This document shows positions 21,804-32,537 of a stretch of 64,000 nt of DNA, one piece after another; within the stretch, counting starts at the first letter, position 1; every line of letters starts with the position of its first letter. The position numbers and the translations under genes were made by a program. The notes below the pieces were generated by a model. The model was not told the origin of the DNA. It saw only the letters and a list, made by a program, of their open reading frames with translations, and did not search any database. This stretch comes from Uloborus plumipes (lineage: Eukaryota > Arthropoda > Arachnida > Araneae > Uloboridae): positions 1-64,000 of the forward strand of contig JAXGGA010006454.1 in NCBI GenBank assembly GCA_038373865.1, read 5' to 3'.

Positions 21804-24068
21804 CAGTGGCGGCGCTAGCTATGGGGCAGGGGGGGCAATTGCCCCCCCGTCGGAAACGTCTTGCCCCCCCCCATCGGGGAAAATTTCTAACTTCGTCGGG
21901 GAAAAAATTTCCGACGATCAAATTTTCCGACAGAAATCTAAGTGCCGAAATCTCTTCTGATTCCGACAGACCAGTAAAATAATGTCAATAAAATCATTCA
22001 ACTGAAAAAACTTTATTTTTTTTCTTAAGATATTCCCATTATTCGATTAAGTACGCAATTTTCAGACTAATTTCGAACACGAGAACCTTCAGGACTCTAG
22101 TTGCTGCCATCCTATCTCTTTTGGATGAACTAAGTTCTCTTGGAGAAAGTTATTTTTGTTCAGGTGGAAAAGGACAAATCTTCCGCTTTCGTTTTCTAAC
22201 CAGAGGTCCCACGCGTAAACCGCCAGCAGCGTGGCAAGTCATTGTCACTTTCTGAGAATCTGATAGACCAGCCGCTAGACACGTGTTTCTCTCAGGGCCT
22301 TTGCCATTACCAAGGTGGGCTGATGATACTCGGGAGGAAAGGAAAAGACATCCCCCCCTGGTGAAGGGGCTGGCTATCTCCCTCAGGCAGGACTCCGGAA
22401 TTGCGATCGTCGGCAGAATCATTATTGTACGATTGTGCATCGTCAGTTTTAATTAGTGTAACACGAGTAACAGGTGTCGGTCGGGGGGGGGGGGGGGAGG
22501 GGTGATTTTTGGCGGGAGCTTGAAGCAAGAAAGACGTTTTCGTCGAAAGAAATTTTTCCGCCGGTCTTTCTCTCCATCATCGGCGTGTCGATCTCCTTTG
22601 TGGTGTGGATCTCCTGTTGTCTTTGAACCTTATGATAGGTTGACTGAAACGTTTTCCTTCATCAACAAGGTAACAAGCAGAAATTATTATGGTTTGCTTT
22701 AAATTTCCCTTTTTTTTTAAATTAAAATGCATGTGTTCTTTGTTTTAAAATACATGTCAATAAATGGGAAGCATATCTATAAACCGTAGCAAATGTTTTA
22801 ATTAACTGTCGCATTATGAGATTACCGTTATATGATTTTTCCATTAATATATTAAATGATAGTAGCAGAATGTAACTGCTGTTGGTTGTTTGTAATGCCT
22901 TTATAACACTTGATCTTAAAGTAAAAATTAATTGCACCTGCATTAATTTTAAATGTTTTACTGTGCACAAAAAAAAAAAAAAATTCTTGCACTTTAGAAA
23001 ACATATTTTTTCTTTTCTTTGGTTCGAATTTTAAGCAAATAGGTAAACAAATGGAATCACACTGTTGCGCACTTCTTTAACATAGGGCGGTTCTCCCGGT
23101 CCCCTGCCAGTTTTTCATTTAAGGAGTCGTCAATCTCATTTTGCAATGTAAAAAAAGGGAAAAACCTTCCCAGAATTAAAAAATAAATAAAATGTATAGA
23201 AAGACATGAATCAAGATGATTAATTTTTTTTCTGTAAAATTTCGATAGGAAATGTGATCTTTAAATCTTAGTTAAGGATTTCCTGTAATCTAACTTCTGA
23301 CTAAAGAAATATTATTTTCGAATGTTTTTTAACCGAAAGGAAAAGTAACATCATAGAAATCTTTGCGAGCAGCAGTTGAAATAAATAAATAGTAACAATA
23401 ATAAAAGTCGTGATTGCTTCATTGGGGCAGCTGACCAGGTTCATCACCGAGAGGTCCCCCCCCCCCCCCCCCAAGAAACAACAACCATCTATAAAGCCAA
23501 CTAGATTTTCAAAAACGTTGTCGAAAAGAAGCACATAAAATTTTTGTTTTGGGGGCAATTTTGAATAATTTCTGGGAGAGTCTCTGTACCACAACCCTTA
23601 CCCTATCGCCGTCAAAGGCGCCCGATAACTGCGTTTTTAGGAGTCTTCAGAATATTTCGGGGAAGAGTCCCGAACCAAACGATGCCCCTGTCCTTTTTTT
23701 TTAAATAAGAAGCCGCTTTATTTCTCAAAAATAGAAACTGTGAACAAGTGGTTCGGATTAAAAATTATACCACACGTGGTCCCTTTCCAATTAAGAAATC
23801 TGCAATAAAACTCTGCAACTTAGTCAAAAATTGCCAACAAATGGGATTTTTAGACTTAAAACTAAAAAAATATATATATCCAGTGTAGTGCACCATTGCC
23901 CCTCTACATAATTAAAGATAATCTAAAATAGCGTTTTTAGGACTTGAATTTCAAAATAACTGCATATTATAAGAAACTTAGTTTTCGTAACTAAATTTTT
24001 AATTATACCTGTGCCCCCCTGTCGGGCAAGCTTGCCCCCCTGTCGGGCATTTCCTAGCGCCACCTCTG
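21804..24068 (-). mobile_element. hAT-like element, inverted relative of 8390-11182
   Basis: Starts CAGTGGCGGCGCTAGC and ends CTAGCGCCACCTCTG, with perfect 8-bp duplications TTTAGTAT at 21796-21803 and 24069-24076. The whole interior matches the element at 8390-11182 in reverse orientation, but about 0.5 kb is missing, mainly the block corresponding to 8480-8820. Different flanking duplications show two independent insertions. No conserved ORF between copies. Confidence 0.92.
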
Positions 24069-24076
24069 TTTAGTAT

Positions 24077-24658
24077 GATTTTCCATCAAATATTGTTTAG
24101 TTTATATATGTAAAATCATTATGAAAATGAATTTTATTGTTAAATTATTTATGCATAGGCTATTGGCATGGAAATCCCGTCTCGGTGAACAACAGAACAT
24201 CTATTGCCATGGTTTGCTGGATGTACATCAAGGACTAATCGTGACAACACAGATTGCATAGTGTAACTTGATTCGTGTAACTTAAGCTACAGATTCGGTA
24301 CTGGGCCCATGCCCCATGCTTTTATCTGACTCAAAAGTATAAGTTTGCCTCAAAAAATTATAGCCGCACTATCCTGTCTTGGTACTCTGTATTTTATTTT
24401 GATAGCTCATGAAGAAATTGGTTTCGGTGTTGCTTTGATTGCATGAAAATGTAGGAAATTCTGAAAATTAAATAAAGTTTAAGCATACTTAAAGCAAAAA
24501 ATGACGACTTGTCATCCTAAAGCTCATACTACCGTTGCATTGAAAAGAGGGTTTCTTGAAATTCGAAACAAGTATCTGAAGTTATTTGTAAATTTTGTGC
24601 AATAAAGTGTTGATCAATCTTACTTTAATAAAGATCTTTAATGTTGTAACATTTGTGC
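24077..24658. other. No gene recognised
   Basis: AT-rich single-copy-like DNA between the hAT element and the SINE, without an ORF of note. Confidence 0.5.
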
Positions 24659-24671
24659 CATTGAACTGAAT

Positions 24672-24949
24672 TTTTTTTTTTTGTCGTGTGCCAGCCAGGC
24701 TGGCAAATTGGAGTGCGCTGCTTCACTTTTCCAACTGTACCGTTATTTGGTGTGAAGTCCGACTTCCACAGCACACGCATGCCATAGGTACCCGTTTATA
24801 GGGTAGGCAACCTTTCACACAACAACACATTCATACAAAGAAAGGACAAGGACAGGAGAGAGAAAGCACATCCATGCCCAAGCCGGGACTCGAACCCGGG
24901 GCCACACCATCCATGGCAGACTACTCTGACCACTTGACAAGGTGGCCGG
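24672..24949 (-). mobile_element. tRNA-derived SINE with 13-bp TSD
   Basis: Minus-strand element of about 278 bp. Its head (24880-24949 read in reverse) has a perfect B box GGTTCGAGTCC within CCCGGGTTCGAGTCCCGG and a degenerate A box around GTGGTCAGAGTAG. Its tail is the poly-T run at 24672-24682 (poly-A on the minus strand). Identical 13-bp flanks CATTGAACTGAAT at 24659-24671 and 24950-24962 show target-primed insertion. Confidence 0.88.
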
Positions 24950-24962
24950 CATTGAACTGAAT

Positions 24963-25509
24963 ACTCTACATATAGCAAAAATAAATTTTCTTCATACTAA
25001 ATTGTTTTAGAAATATCTGTTAATATAAGTTTCAACATTTTTTTCCAGCAAAAATTGAATTTATCTAAAAGTCCTGTATTGACGCTCTGGATGGTTTTGA
25101 CTTTGTTTCATTTAAAAAATGTCTATTAAACTTTTATCCAGTATTGTTTTGATATGTAAACATTGTTGAAAATTTTTGTATGATGTATAATGCAGAGAAA
25201 TAAATATAAAACAATAGATACAGTTCTTTGTCATTCCTATGTGTTCAAAATGTATAATACTTTAAATTACATCCTCCCCCCAACACTTAATTAATTGCTG
25301 AATATTTTTACATACGTCTGATTGAAAATGAAAATTACCACTTCTTAAAATAATTTCAGTTCTCAACTTTATACAAATTGATCTTTGAACCATAAGTGCC
25401 CGCTGAGCGACTGAAATGACATGATGCTCTTGGCCTCCCCACTTTTTTTTTTTTTGAAGGGAAAGGGGAGAAAGGTTACCTTGTTTGAACCTTCTATATG
25501 CTTCTGATA
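24963..25509. other. No gene recognised
   Basis: AT-rich, with short frames only. Confidence 0.5.
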
Positions 25510-26060
25510 CAGTAGTTTCCTCTTAATGTGATCACGGTTTATATTTTTCATACTCACTTGGTCCAGAGTTTTTTTTTTCATTTGTATGAATGTCAAAATT
25601 ATCACATTGCTTAATGTTATCAGGTTTCTAAAATAGAAATGTTTTTTTTTTTAATTACCAGACAACACTTTCGTCTGTTAGATTTTTTTAACAAAAAATC
25701 TGTATTATATCTTATATTTTGAGAGTTTTTGAGTCCAGGAAAACTGATCAAAGTATCACTGCAACTTCTACATTAATCAAAAACTTTTACTAGATATTTA
25801 CACAAAAACAAACTGATATTGGAGCCTTGTAGTTGATTCACATGAATTAAATTTACAAAATTGTAACAGGATAATATTATGACACTATTACACACATGAA
25901 AATAAGATAAGAGTTTGTTCGTTCTATTTTTAAACTCAAAATGTGTTTTTTAAATTTTTTTTTAAAAACTTAATTTAGAAATTTTTTCTGAATAGTCAGT
26001 CGTTAATTTATGAAAATCACTTTCTCTGGAAGTGATCACATTATTGAGTGGATACTATTG
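25510..26060 (+). mobile_element. Tigger/pogo-like MITE, degraded
   Basis: The left end CAGTAGTTTCCTCTTAATGT runs into GATCAC; the right end on the reverse strand reads CAATAGTATCCACTCAATAA and also runs into TGTGATCAC. The left flank is TA; the right flank is CA, so the target copy has decayed. Length 551 bp is close to the other Tigger-like MITEs here (about 520-560 bp). No ORF. Confidence 0.6.
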
Positions 26061-26413
26061 CATTAATTACTCTTTCAAATTTCTTCCTACTCATATTTTA
26101 ATTTTATTTTTTGTTTAACTGTGAAACATTTAGGATAGATTGAAATCTAGATTTAAAAAAATAAATAAATAACACTTTTTTTTTTTTTTTTTAGCTTTTG
26201 ATATCAAGAACGAAATATTGTTGTACTTAAAAATCTTCCTAATGGTAAACTTAATAATAAAACAAAAACTGAATTTATTTACTAGTTAGTATTTATTCAC
26301 CTACTATTTTTATTTCTTCCTTTCCTTTGAATCAATTAAATACAAATACAGTTTTCGTTGTTTTAAAACCATAAGAGTATCATTACATTGGAATACTAAT
26401 CGTTTTTCAGAGG

Positions 26414-26716
26414 TTACTTTTTTAATACTGCTAACCTTTTGCTTTTATTAAAGGAAAAATCAAATTCGAACGAATTACAAACATCACGCATTATCGCATT
26501 CGTGTAGATCTTAAGACCTCTCCTGCTCTTGTTCACGCTCACCGTTACACCACACCGTTTGTGACTATTTCTTAGAAATGAAACCCTTGGGCGAGTACGA
26601 AGCCAAACTTGCAGCTTCACGGCAACCCCGTTTCTGCTTGCAACCGGTTGTCTTATTCGAACTCGGCTGTTGTCGACTCTACTTTTACCTCTTGATGAAG
26701 ACTGATGTGCTTCCAA
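26414..26716 (-). other. Arginine-rich 100-codon frame, status unknown
   Basis: A minus-strand frame with many Arg and Ser residues (for example SRVRIRQPVASRN) in a patch somewhat richer in GC than its surroundings. No domain is recognised, no splice or polyadenylation context is convincing, and there is no second copy in the window. It may be part of an exon or chance. Confidence 0.2.
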
Positions 26717-26919
26717 ATAGGTTCTATTAGGTAGTGCATAATCAGACCATTATATCTTAAATGCGCTTTTTCCGTATTATACTGCCGTGGGAAGTGGGGA
26801 AAGGGCAAAAAAAGGTTTTTGCGGATTTTATTTGACGCTTTTTTTTATTTTCAGAATAAACCAAAAAAGCAAACTTGTACGATAAAGCAGCTAAAGTACA
26901 ATAGATGAAAAACAAAGAT

Positions 26920-27600
26920 TCGGGGCCCTATATTGGCATCGTAACATTTAAGAAATGGTGAAAGAATTTTTTGGGGGCCCCTAATCGGGCGTTATGGGCC
27001 TATTGAAAAATCAGACACTTGCTGTAATAAAACTATGACATCAAATTTAAATTAGAGGTGAAACAAATTTAGGGGCCCCTAAATCGGATCATATTGGACT
27101 ATATTCATTAATCTGGTAAAACGGCTGTAAAAGAAAAACAAACAAACAAACAAACAAACGGTAGTTTAGTTGGTTGGTAAAAGCTATAGCCATCATATTG
27201 GAGCTTTAGAATCCAGTCGAACTTTGGGGCTCTATAGCATGATATCGTAATTTAAAACAACGGTAAACGAAATTGGGGGGCCCCTAAGCCGGTCCACATA
27301 GGCCTATTGATATAAATTCCAGTCGAGCGTAGGTCATCGTCTTTTAAAATATTTATGAAACAAATTTGTGGCCCCCAGAGCGAGGTCCCTAGGTTTGACC
27401 TTATTCGCCTCTTGGTATATATTAGTCCCAGGCTGCAAAAAAGTTCGTTCGTTTAGCTATAGGTTGCAGTTATATCTAAAACAAGTACATTCGAATTTTA
27501 GATTCTAGGAGAATTTCGGGGCCCATGGCGCATCACGGGTCGACGGGGCCCACGCGGCCGCTTAGTCCGTGTACCGTTAGACCCGCCTCTAGATAACGGG
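26920..27600 (+). repeat. Diverged repeats around GGGGCCCCTAA motifs
   Basis: Blocks at about 26926, 27055, 27220, 27330 and 27490 share a GGGGCCCCTAA core, an upstream purine-rich GAAACAAATTT-like stretch, and often a downstream GGGCCTATTG. A relative lies at 60200-60440. This looks like an old array or the interior of a transposon; ends are not defined. Confidence 0.5.
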
Positions 27601-28041
27601 ATCCTACAGAAATCTAAGGAAATAAGAAATCTTAATAATGACAATTTGAATGTAACAATAATAATTTGAATGTAAGGAAATTCATTTCTAATGCTGATAA
27701 GATTGCAGGCCACGTGTATATTGTACTTTTTCGCGAGAAACTAATATTGCTTTGAAATATAAATTAGTTGAAAAGCCGTCCATCTTTAAATGGCTTTGAT
27801 TAAACTAGTACACAAAAAATACCAGAGAATAGCAAGGTGAAGTTTTTTGTGTCGCTTCGTCGTTAAAAATTTTAGACGCGTTGATAGTTTCTTTCTTACA
27901 TATTTTATTTTACAGGGGAGCTATTACGTAAGAAAATTTGATGAAGTTTCGCAATGGAAACTTTACCTTATTTCTGAAGTACATTTACACTAAAAAGAAT
28001 AAAATAAAAATATTTTTGAAAAAAAAATAAATAAATAAAAT

Positions 28042-28444
28042 AACCGACTTTAGAACTTTACTCGGCAAGTGCTCTACAGTGTAAAAAATATTTTTTATTC
28101 TTTGAGCACCATCGATACTACATTTAAACTTAAGTCTTGATGTCATGCAAAAACTGTAGGTAAATTGATGTTTAACTACATTTTTAGCGAAACCATTGAA
28201 AAATAAGAGCTGAAATTTGTACCATTACATAACTATGTGGTTGACAAAGTAGTGTACGCGACTGCGATTAAAACGTACGGATTCATTGATTTTTTTTTTG
28301 TTAAATTATAGTTTCGTATAATTCTATTTAGTGTTTTTGCGCCGACTTCAAAACTTATTTTTATGAAGTATCGATATTGTTTTTAAGAATTAAGTATTTT
28401 TTTACTTTTTAGAGCATTCGCCGAGTGAAGTTCTAAAGTCGGTT
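28042..28444 (+). mobile_element. MITE with CCGACTTTAGAAC inverted ends
   Basis: The left end ACCGACTTTAGAACTTTACT and the reverse of the right end ACCGACTTTAGAACTTCACT match over about 36 bp, through CGGC and GAGCACTT/GAATGCTCT-type sequence. Length about 403 bp. The flanks are homopolymeric, so the target duplication cannot be read. No ORF. Confidence 0.65.
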
Positions 28445-28566
28445 TTTTTGTTTACAATTATATTATTATTAAGTATGTGAGTGAGCTCATGAATATTTTC
28501 AGTTCTGTTTATTTGTCTGATGTCAGTATTATGAAATAAAACACTTATTCGAATATTCAACATGTT

Positions 28567-28572
28567 TTTATT
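28567..28572 (-). promoter_or_regulatory. Polyadenylation signal AATAAA
   Basis: AATAAA on the minus strand, 41 bp downstream of the stop of the ankyrin exon, giving a very short 3' untranslated region. Position and strand fit the gene. Confidence 0.55.
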
Positions 28573-28612
28573 AGTATCATTATAAGCGACTATTAATAAC
28601 CCGGTGCGGCGC

Positions 28613-29441
28613 TCAGGGCTCACCATCGAATGCGCGGAGCAAGGTGCGCAGGTCGTCGTCGCTGAGGTGAAGGACTACGACGCCGGCGCAGAGGGGAAGG
28701 AGCAGCAGGGAGAGGCGCTCGAGGCACGCGTCGGCGAGGTGCCTCCTTTCCTCGAGCCGCTCCAGCCTGGGGGCGATGAGGAAGCCGCAGCGGGGGAACT
28801 GCGCCCCCAGGCGGTCGTTCCGCAAGAGACGCTGGATGCCCTCCAGCGGGAGGCGCGGGGCGACCCGGCTCGGGTGGCACCGTGCGACGTCGTAGAGAGA
28901 CGCCCCGCACTCCCGGACCTCCCTCATCCTCCGCATCTCGTCTTCGCATTCAGAAAGCAGCCGGACGCCGAACTCCGTCTGGTCCGGGGGGAAGTTCATC
29001 TCCGCCCAGTCGATGGCGACGTCCCGACAGGCGTAGGTGGCCAGGATCGCTGTCGCGAATCTGAAGTTTCTTCGCCGCAGGGCGAAGTTCAACAGAAACA
29101 GTGCACGTCTGTCTTTCTCGACCGGATGCGAGTCGCCGGCCAACAGCTTTTGCGCCACCCGCCCGTAGCCCTGCGCTGCGGTGTGACATAGGGACATCCC
29201 CCAACTGTCTCCGACGCCGTTCCAGCCGTCGGCGGCGGCGAGGACTTCCGCTGCGGCCATCTGGTTATTACACAGGGCGGTGACGAGGGGCGTCCGTCCC
29301 TTATGATCCGTGGCCCGGGGATCGCTTCCCGCCTCCAGCAGCGCTCGAACCGTCTCCACATCTCCGTCCTCTGCCGCCCTGTGCAGCGCGGTTCTTCCGT
29401 GACCGTCCGTCTCGGCTCCGTCTACCGGCAGCCGGCGTCGC
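28613..29441 (-). CDS. Terminal exon of an ankyrin-repeat protein
   Basis: Minus-strand exon entered through a clean acceptor (polypyrimidine CCCTCTCTTTCAG, AG at 29443-29442); the codon phase is one base plus CGA. It encodes about 275 residues and ends TGA at 28613-28615. The first part has ankyrin units: DGHGRTALHRAAEDGDVETV (residues about 15-35), DHKGRTPLVTALCNNQ, MSLCHTAAQGYGRVAQKLL and a weaker fourth. The remaining roughly 150 residues are Arg/Leu-rich with no domain that I recognise. GC content is far above the surroundings. Upstream exons should lie at higher coordinates but none was recognised. Ankyrin repeats bind proteins; the partner is unknown. Confidence 0.8.
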
Positions 29442-30397
29442 CTGAAAGAGAGGGGGTGATGAATATGATTTCATTCTTTGTTTCGCATACATTTTTTCTC
29501 GTTTCAGTCTGATCTTCAAAATGTTTCAAGTTTTTCTTTTAGAGCATAAAGGAATTGCATTGCAGAGCAGTGAAAACAGCGTTCTTGCCTCGAAATACTT
29601 TTTATTGATATAACACTCCCACAACCGAGTGGAATGAAAGCACCCGTGCTCTCGGGTGAGCTACCAGGCAAATGACACCAATTGAAACTTCAAAATGTCT
29701 TCGAAAAAAATGATGTCGCATACTTCGGATGTCACGGAAAGGGCATGTGACATCCGTATCACGAGTGCCTTCCAGACGAAATGCAGAAAAAAGTGCAAGT
29801 TGGGTGACAGAGTGTAGGAATGCAACAAAATTTCTGCCAGCCTGATTAAAATTTTCATTAATGTAATTAGCTTATTTTATTTTATTACTTATCATGCACG
29901 TAAGTTCCTCTGAACGTAAGACTTTGCCATCCAAGGTTGCCAAATTCAATGAGTGGGACTAAGGGATCCACAACCAGAGGCCAGCGGGCCAAATGCGGCC
30001 CGCAAGTGAACTAAATTTATTGTGTTAATATATGATTTTTAAAAAAAAAATACATTTTTTGCCTTCGGAAAGTTTTTTTCCTTCATAATTCATTTGAAGA
30101 AATATTTCAGAACCTTTTAGGGAAAGCATGGACCTGAAAATTGAAATTTTTAATTACTAACCAGTTAACAGCACAGCCACAAGACAGTGATTCAGAAAAC
30201 CTGATGATCGTCATAGTAACAACCATGATGAAAAAAATTTGAAAGAAGAAAAAAAAAATACGGAAAAAAACGCCTTTTTGTAAAATGTTGCATATTTTAA
30301 AATATTTTTTTGCTCGAGGCCTTTGATTCCAACTTGAATATTTTAAAATCCTACCTATTTGACTTTTAAATGTCAAATGTTTTGAAACTTTGGCATA
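29442..30397. other. Intron or flank of the ankyrin gene; hAT end fragment
   Basis: AT-rich sequence without an exon that I can support. At about 29968-30003 there is a hAT-like end phrase, GATCCACAACCAGAGGCC, followed by AATGCGGCCCGC, resembling the reverse of the end at 54240-54285. The other terminus was not found. Confidence 0.4.
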
Positions 30398-30634
30398 TGA
30401 AGGGTCAGGGAGAAAAATACGGTAGTCATATTTGATTCATTTTGAGAAAAACGAAATTTAAACTTTACGAACTCATAAACTTCCCAGTATACTTGTTCAA
30501 ATGACATATACATGACACAGTGTTTTTCACGATATGCATACACTAACAAATTACACTTATTTTCTAACAGGTGGTAGCATCAGTTTAAATTCAACAAAAA
30601 GTGGACTACCGTGGTTTTTCCCCCTGACCCTTCA
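30398..30634 (+). mobile_element. Tc1/mariner-type MITE, 237 bp
   Basis: Inverted ends of about 32 bp: left TGAAGGGTCAGGGAGAAAAA, right (reverse) TGAAGGGTCAGGGGGAAAAA, both running into ACGGTAGTC. TA on both sides (30396-30397 and 30635-30636). Non-coding. Confidence 0.8.
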
Positions 30635-30899
30635 TATATTTATGTAATTTTTGGGTAAACCTGTAATTTTTCAGCAATCTCTTTTTCGAGTTTAGATATT
30701 TTTTTTTTATTTTGGGATTCGTGTGATTTTGAAATATTATTGAACAAGAATATAAACGAAATTTTCGAGAAAATAAAACAGGATCTTTTAAAAACCACTT
30801 TAAATTTTTCCACTCACTATGTGGCGAATGGATATTTTTCCATCAAAAAGACTTAAAAAATGAGATCATTTGAAGTTCTTGAAAGAGATGGAGTTAGTT

Positions 30900-32068
30900 C
30901 CCTAGCAGCACAATCTCATCGGCCATTCATTGAAACCCAATGAAATTCTCATCGGCCGATGATCGGATTTCGATGAGTTCTCATCGGGAATTGCTCCAAT
31001 ATGTCTCATCGGCCAAACAGAATCCGAGCAGCAATATCCGATGAGTTTACGATGAGATTTGGATCAATTTACGAGCAGTGCAGTCCCGTGCCGATGAATT
31101 TAGGATCAATTTTGGATGAAAATACGATGTGATTTAGATCAATACGCGAGCAGTGCTGTTCCGTGGCGATGAATTTAGGATGAAAAAACGATATGATTTA
31201 GATCAATATACGAGCAGTGTAGCTCGTGGCGATGAATTAAGGATAAATTTTGGATAAAAATACGATGATAGTTGGATCAATATACGAGCAATGTAGTTCC
31301 GTGGCGATAAATTTTGGATCAAAATACGATGAGAGTTGGATCAATATACGCGCAGTTTAGTTCCGTGGAATGAATTTTGGAACCTTTTTTTAATTTCCCC
31401 CAACCAGGTGCGACTGGCCAACTCCAGCATCGAACCCGGGTTATCGGCGCGGAAAGCCAACGCTCTACCACCACGCCACCAAATCTACGATTAATGAGAC
31501 CAACACTGCATATTTAACAAAAATTTGAGATTGGGAAAATTTTCACCAGAAAATTTGATCATTACGACCTCTTTCTGATGAAATCTGTAGCTTGGCATAT
31601 TTTCATCGGGAAATTTGATTGAAAGTATATAGTTTTCCGATGAAACATAGCTCGGTTAATTTTCATCGGGAAATGTGATCGGAAGGATATCGTTTTGCGA
31701 TGGAATATAGCTCGGCTAATTTTCATCGGGAAACTTGATCGGAAGGATATCGTTTTCCGATGAAATATAGCTCGGCTAATTTTCATCGGGAAATGTGATC
31801 GGAAGGATATCGTTTTCCGACGAAATATAGCTTGGCTAATTTTCATCGGGAAACTTGATCGGAAGGATATCGTTTTCCGATGAAATATAGCTCGGCTAAT
31901 TTTCATCGGGAAACTTGATCGGAAGGATATCATTTTCCGATGAAAAGTAGCTCATCGAAAACCGTGCTCGGATACTGATCGGAACGATGTCATCGTGCGT
32001 TACGGGATCAGTTTACGAGGAGTTAGTTGATCGGCCGAGCAAAATCCGATGAGTTGATGCTACTTGGG
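30900..32068 (+). mobile_element. TIR element with internal tRNA-like segment, copy 2
   Basis: Same ends as the element at 6206-7158 (CCCTAGCAGCACAATCTCAT ... TGCTACTTGGG), flanked here by TT (30898-30899 and 32069-32070). It is longer because the GATCGGAAGGATATCG 60-bp units at about 31580-31960 number about six to seven, versus about four in copy 1. The minus-strand frame at 31562-31933 is a 20-residue repeat produced by the 60-bp period and is not a gene. Confidence 0.78.
31411..31490 (-). ncRNA. tRNA-like segment inside TIR element, copy 2
   Basis: Nearly identical to 6621-6700: A-box-like TGGCGTGGTGGTAGAGC, anticodon-like loop TTTCCGC, and B box GGTTCGATGCT on the minus strand. Preservation in both copies shows it was part of the element before they separated. 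Functional transcription is an inference. Confidence 0.65.
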
Positions 32069-32537
32069 TTGCTTTACTGCCCTCTACTATGCAAATCAAG
32101 TTACTAATAGTTGGGGCATTTGGAGTTTTAAAAAGTTTTACCTTTATGATTCACCAATAGCAAATGGGCGACCGAGCTCCGCTCGGTTAAAAACAACTAG
32201 GTTTGTAAAATCTTGTTTTGTCAAAGAATCATCTGACTCCAATACATGGAGGCACACAACTTTAAATAGTAAAAATCTCAGCTTCAGCTCGCTTGCAGAC
32301 ACCAACTTGCGTAGCACAGCAGAATACACATTTATCATAGAAATACTAACGCTCAGTATCATACCTAAATCTTTATTTGATAGGTATTCTACATCTTTTT
32401 CGTTTTAAAATTTTAAGAAATCATACGTATTTTGTCTGTTTTTTTAAAGGTACGTTTCCGTATGGGCTATTTTTAATGCTAATGATTATTTTTCATTTCA
32501 ATGTATGTCACCATGTTCGGTCAAACTCTTATATTAA
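32069..32537. other. No gene recognised
   Basis: Contains two overlapping frames of 114 and 72 codons on opposite strands (32064-32408 and 32144-32362), one of which begins inside the preceding element. No domain is recognised. Confidence 0.4.

Noticed and set aside
28604..29519. Six other long frames overlapping the ankyrin exon on both strands
   Set aside because: High GC removes stop codons in all frames. Only the minus frame that enters from the acceptor at 29441 shows a known fold (ankyrin).
29625..29690. tRNA-like sequence (AGCTCACCCGAGAGCACGGG on the minus strand)
   Set aside because: An A-box-like element is present, but there is no B box and no cloverleaf.
31562..31933. 123-codon frame encoding a 20-residue repeat
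   Set aside because: The peptide repeat is produced by the 60-bp DNA repeat within the TIR element, and the shorter copy 1 does not keep the frame.
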